Shown here: positions 63,460 to 64,000 of the stretch, in pieces
How positions within the stretch are numbered: the stretch's first letter is position 1
Layout of the letters: the number at the start of each line of letters is the position of its first letter
From: Corylus avellana
Lineage: Eukaryota > Streptophyta > Magnoliopsida > Fagales > Betulaceae
Assembly (NCBI RefSeq): GCF_901000735.1
Contig: NC_081547.1
Coordinates: 19,344,838 to 19,408,837, forward strand
DNA length: 64,000 bases
Direction: 5' to 3'
Made by a program: the position numbers and the translations under genes
The notes under the pieces: model-generated
Databases searched by the model: none
What the model saw: the letters and a program-made list of their open reading frames with translations, nothing else
What the model was told of the DNA's origin: nothing

Positions 63460-64000
63460 TGTTTAGTGCCAAAATATTCATATTTTAGCCCATAAACTTA
63501 TATGTGTTAATTCCTTAGTGTTGTTAATTTATGCCACTTTATTCCTTTTCTGTATTTTTTGTCTTTGTAGGCCTTTGGAAGAAAAGGAAGAAAACCTGGA
63601 AGTATTGAGCTTAAAAAGCAAATTTAGGAAAAGCTGAAGTCTCTGGTAGTGCAATCGATTGCAAGAGACCTGCAATTGAGCGCCCTTCAAGCAGGAGGAC
63701 TAGACGAGCGCAAGGCGTGCGCTCGTGTGCGTAAGCAACAGCCTCGATCGCACCTACGGTTGAGCGCCTAACACCTACGATTGATTACAATCTGCGATCG
63801 AACGCATACGGGCTGCGATCGATTGCACCCATGCGCTGGAGAATAATGAGCTGCGGCTAGAATGCCCTTTCCTTCCATATTAGGGTTTTCCAAGTCCCAC
63901 TTGTAATAGAACTAAACCCTACGAATTTTGTAGGTTTACCAGTGTGTCAACGACTTCTAAAAGCCTATAAATAGACCTCTTAGCTTCTAGGAATAAGTGT
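63460..64000 (+). mobile_element. LTR of type B, cut by the window end
   Basis: Starts TGTTTAGTGCC at 63460. It carries the longest word block of the window (63640-63840; about ten GATCGAGCGC variants in both orientations) and a TATA box CCTATAAATAG at 63964. Confidence 0.72.

Overview
The window is nuclear DNA of a eudicot plant, probably a tree or other perennial with a repeat-rich genome. The evidence is AT-rich sequence, GT-AG introns, two recognisable plant gene families (FATB acyl-ACP thioesterase and Aux/IAA), and mostly transposon sequence in between. There are five runs of N: four of exactly 100 N (scaffold joins of unknown size) and one of 622 N.

Layout. 1-1552: the last five exons of a FATB-type thioesterase (+), in frame to the stop. 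1780-3113: a small Mutator-like element with ~270-bp terminal inverted repeats that carries the first exon of a TMEM230/DUF872 membrane-protein gene (Pack-MULE). 3123-5742: a wreck of a Ty1/copia element (-). 6090-20558: nested LTR retrotransposons, mainly two related LTR types that I call A (starts TGATAAGCGCCGAA) and B (starts TGTTAAGTGCC, ends ACAACA), with a large inverted repeat at 10936-15230, a solo LTR at 19019-20396, and fragments of other families (D, F).

20608-41413 and 41514-60820 are two direct copies of the same ~20-kb segment, joined at a 100-N gap. Each holds, in order, a type-D LTR piece, a 1.6-kb non-autonomous LTR element, a complete three-exon Aux/IAA gene, an old autonomous MULE with ~0.55-kb inverted repeats, a dead mudrA-like transposase and a nested type-A LTR, and then more LTR pieces. 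Identity between the copies is patchy: ~7.2 kb and ~2.5 kb blocks look identical, while the parts between them differ at a few percent and by a SINE insertion and other indels. I read this as two haplotypes (or overlapping contigs) placed in tandem by the assembly rather than a proven tandem duplication. 60952-64000: LTR pieces nested in a broken Ty3/gypsy chromovirus pol (-).

Only two host genes are well supported. FATB makes free saturated fatty acids in plastids. Aux/IAA is a short-lived nuclear repressor of auxin response. There is no sign that they work together. The most striking unexplained signal is a block of short, self-complementary words (cores CTCGAG, CGATCG, GAGCGCTC, CGTACG, TGATCA, ATCGAT), repeated several times in the U3 of several different LTR families, in most cases just upstream of a TATA box. 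In two elements the same word also appears in the leader after the primer-binding site.
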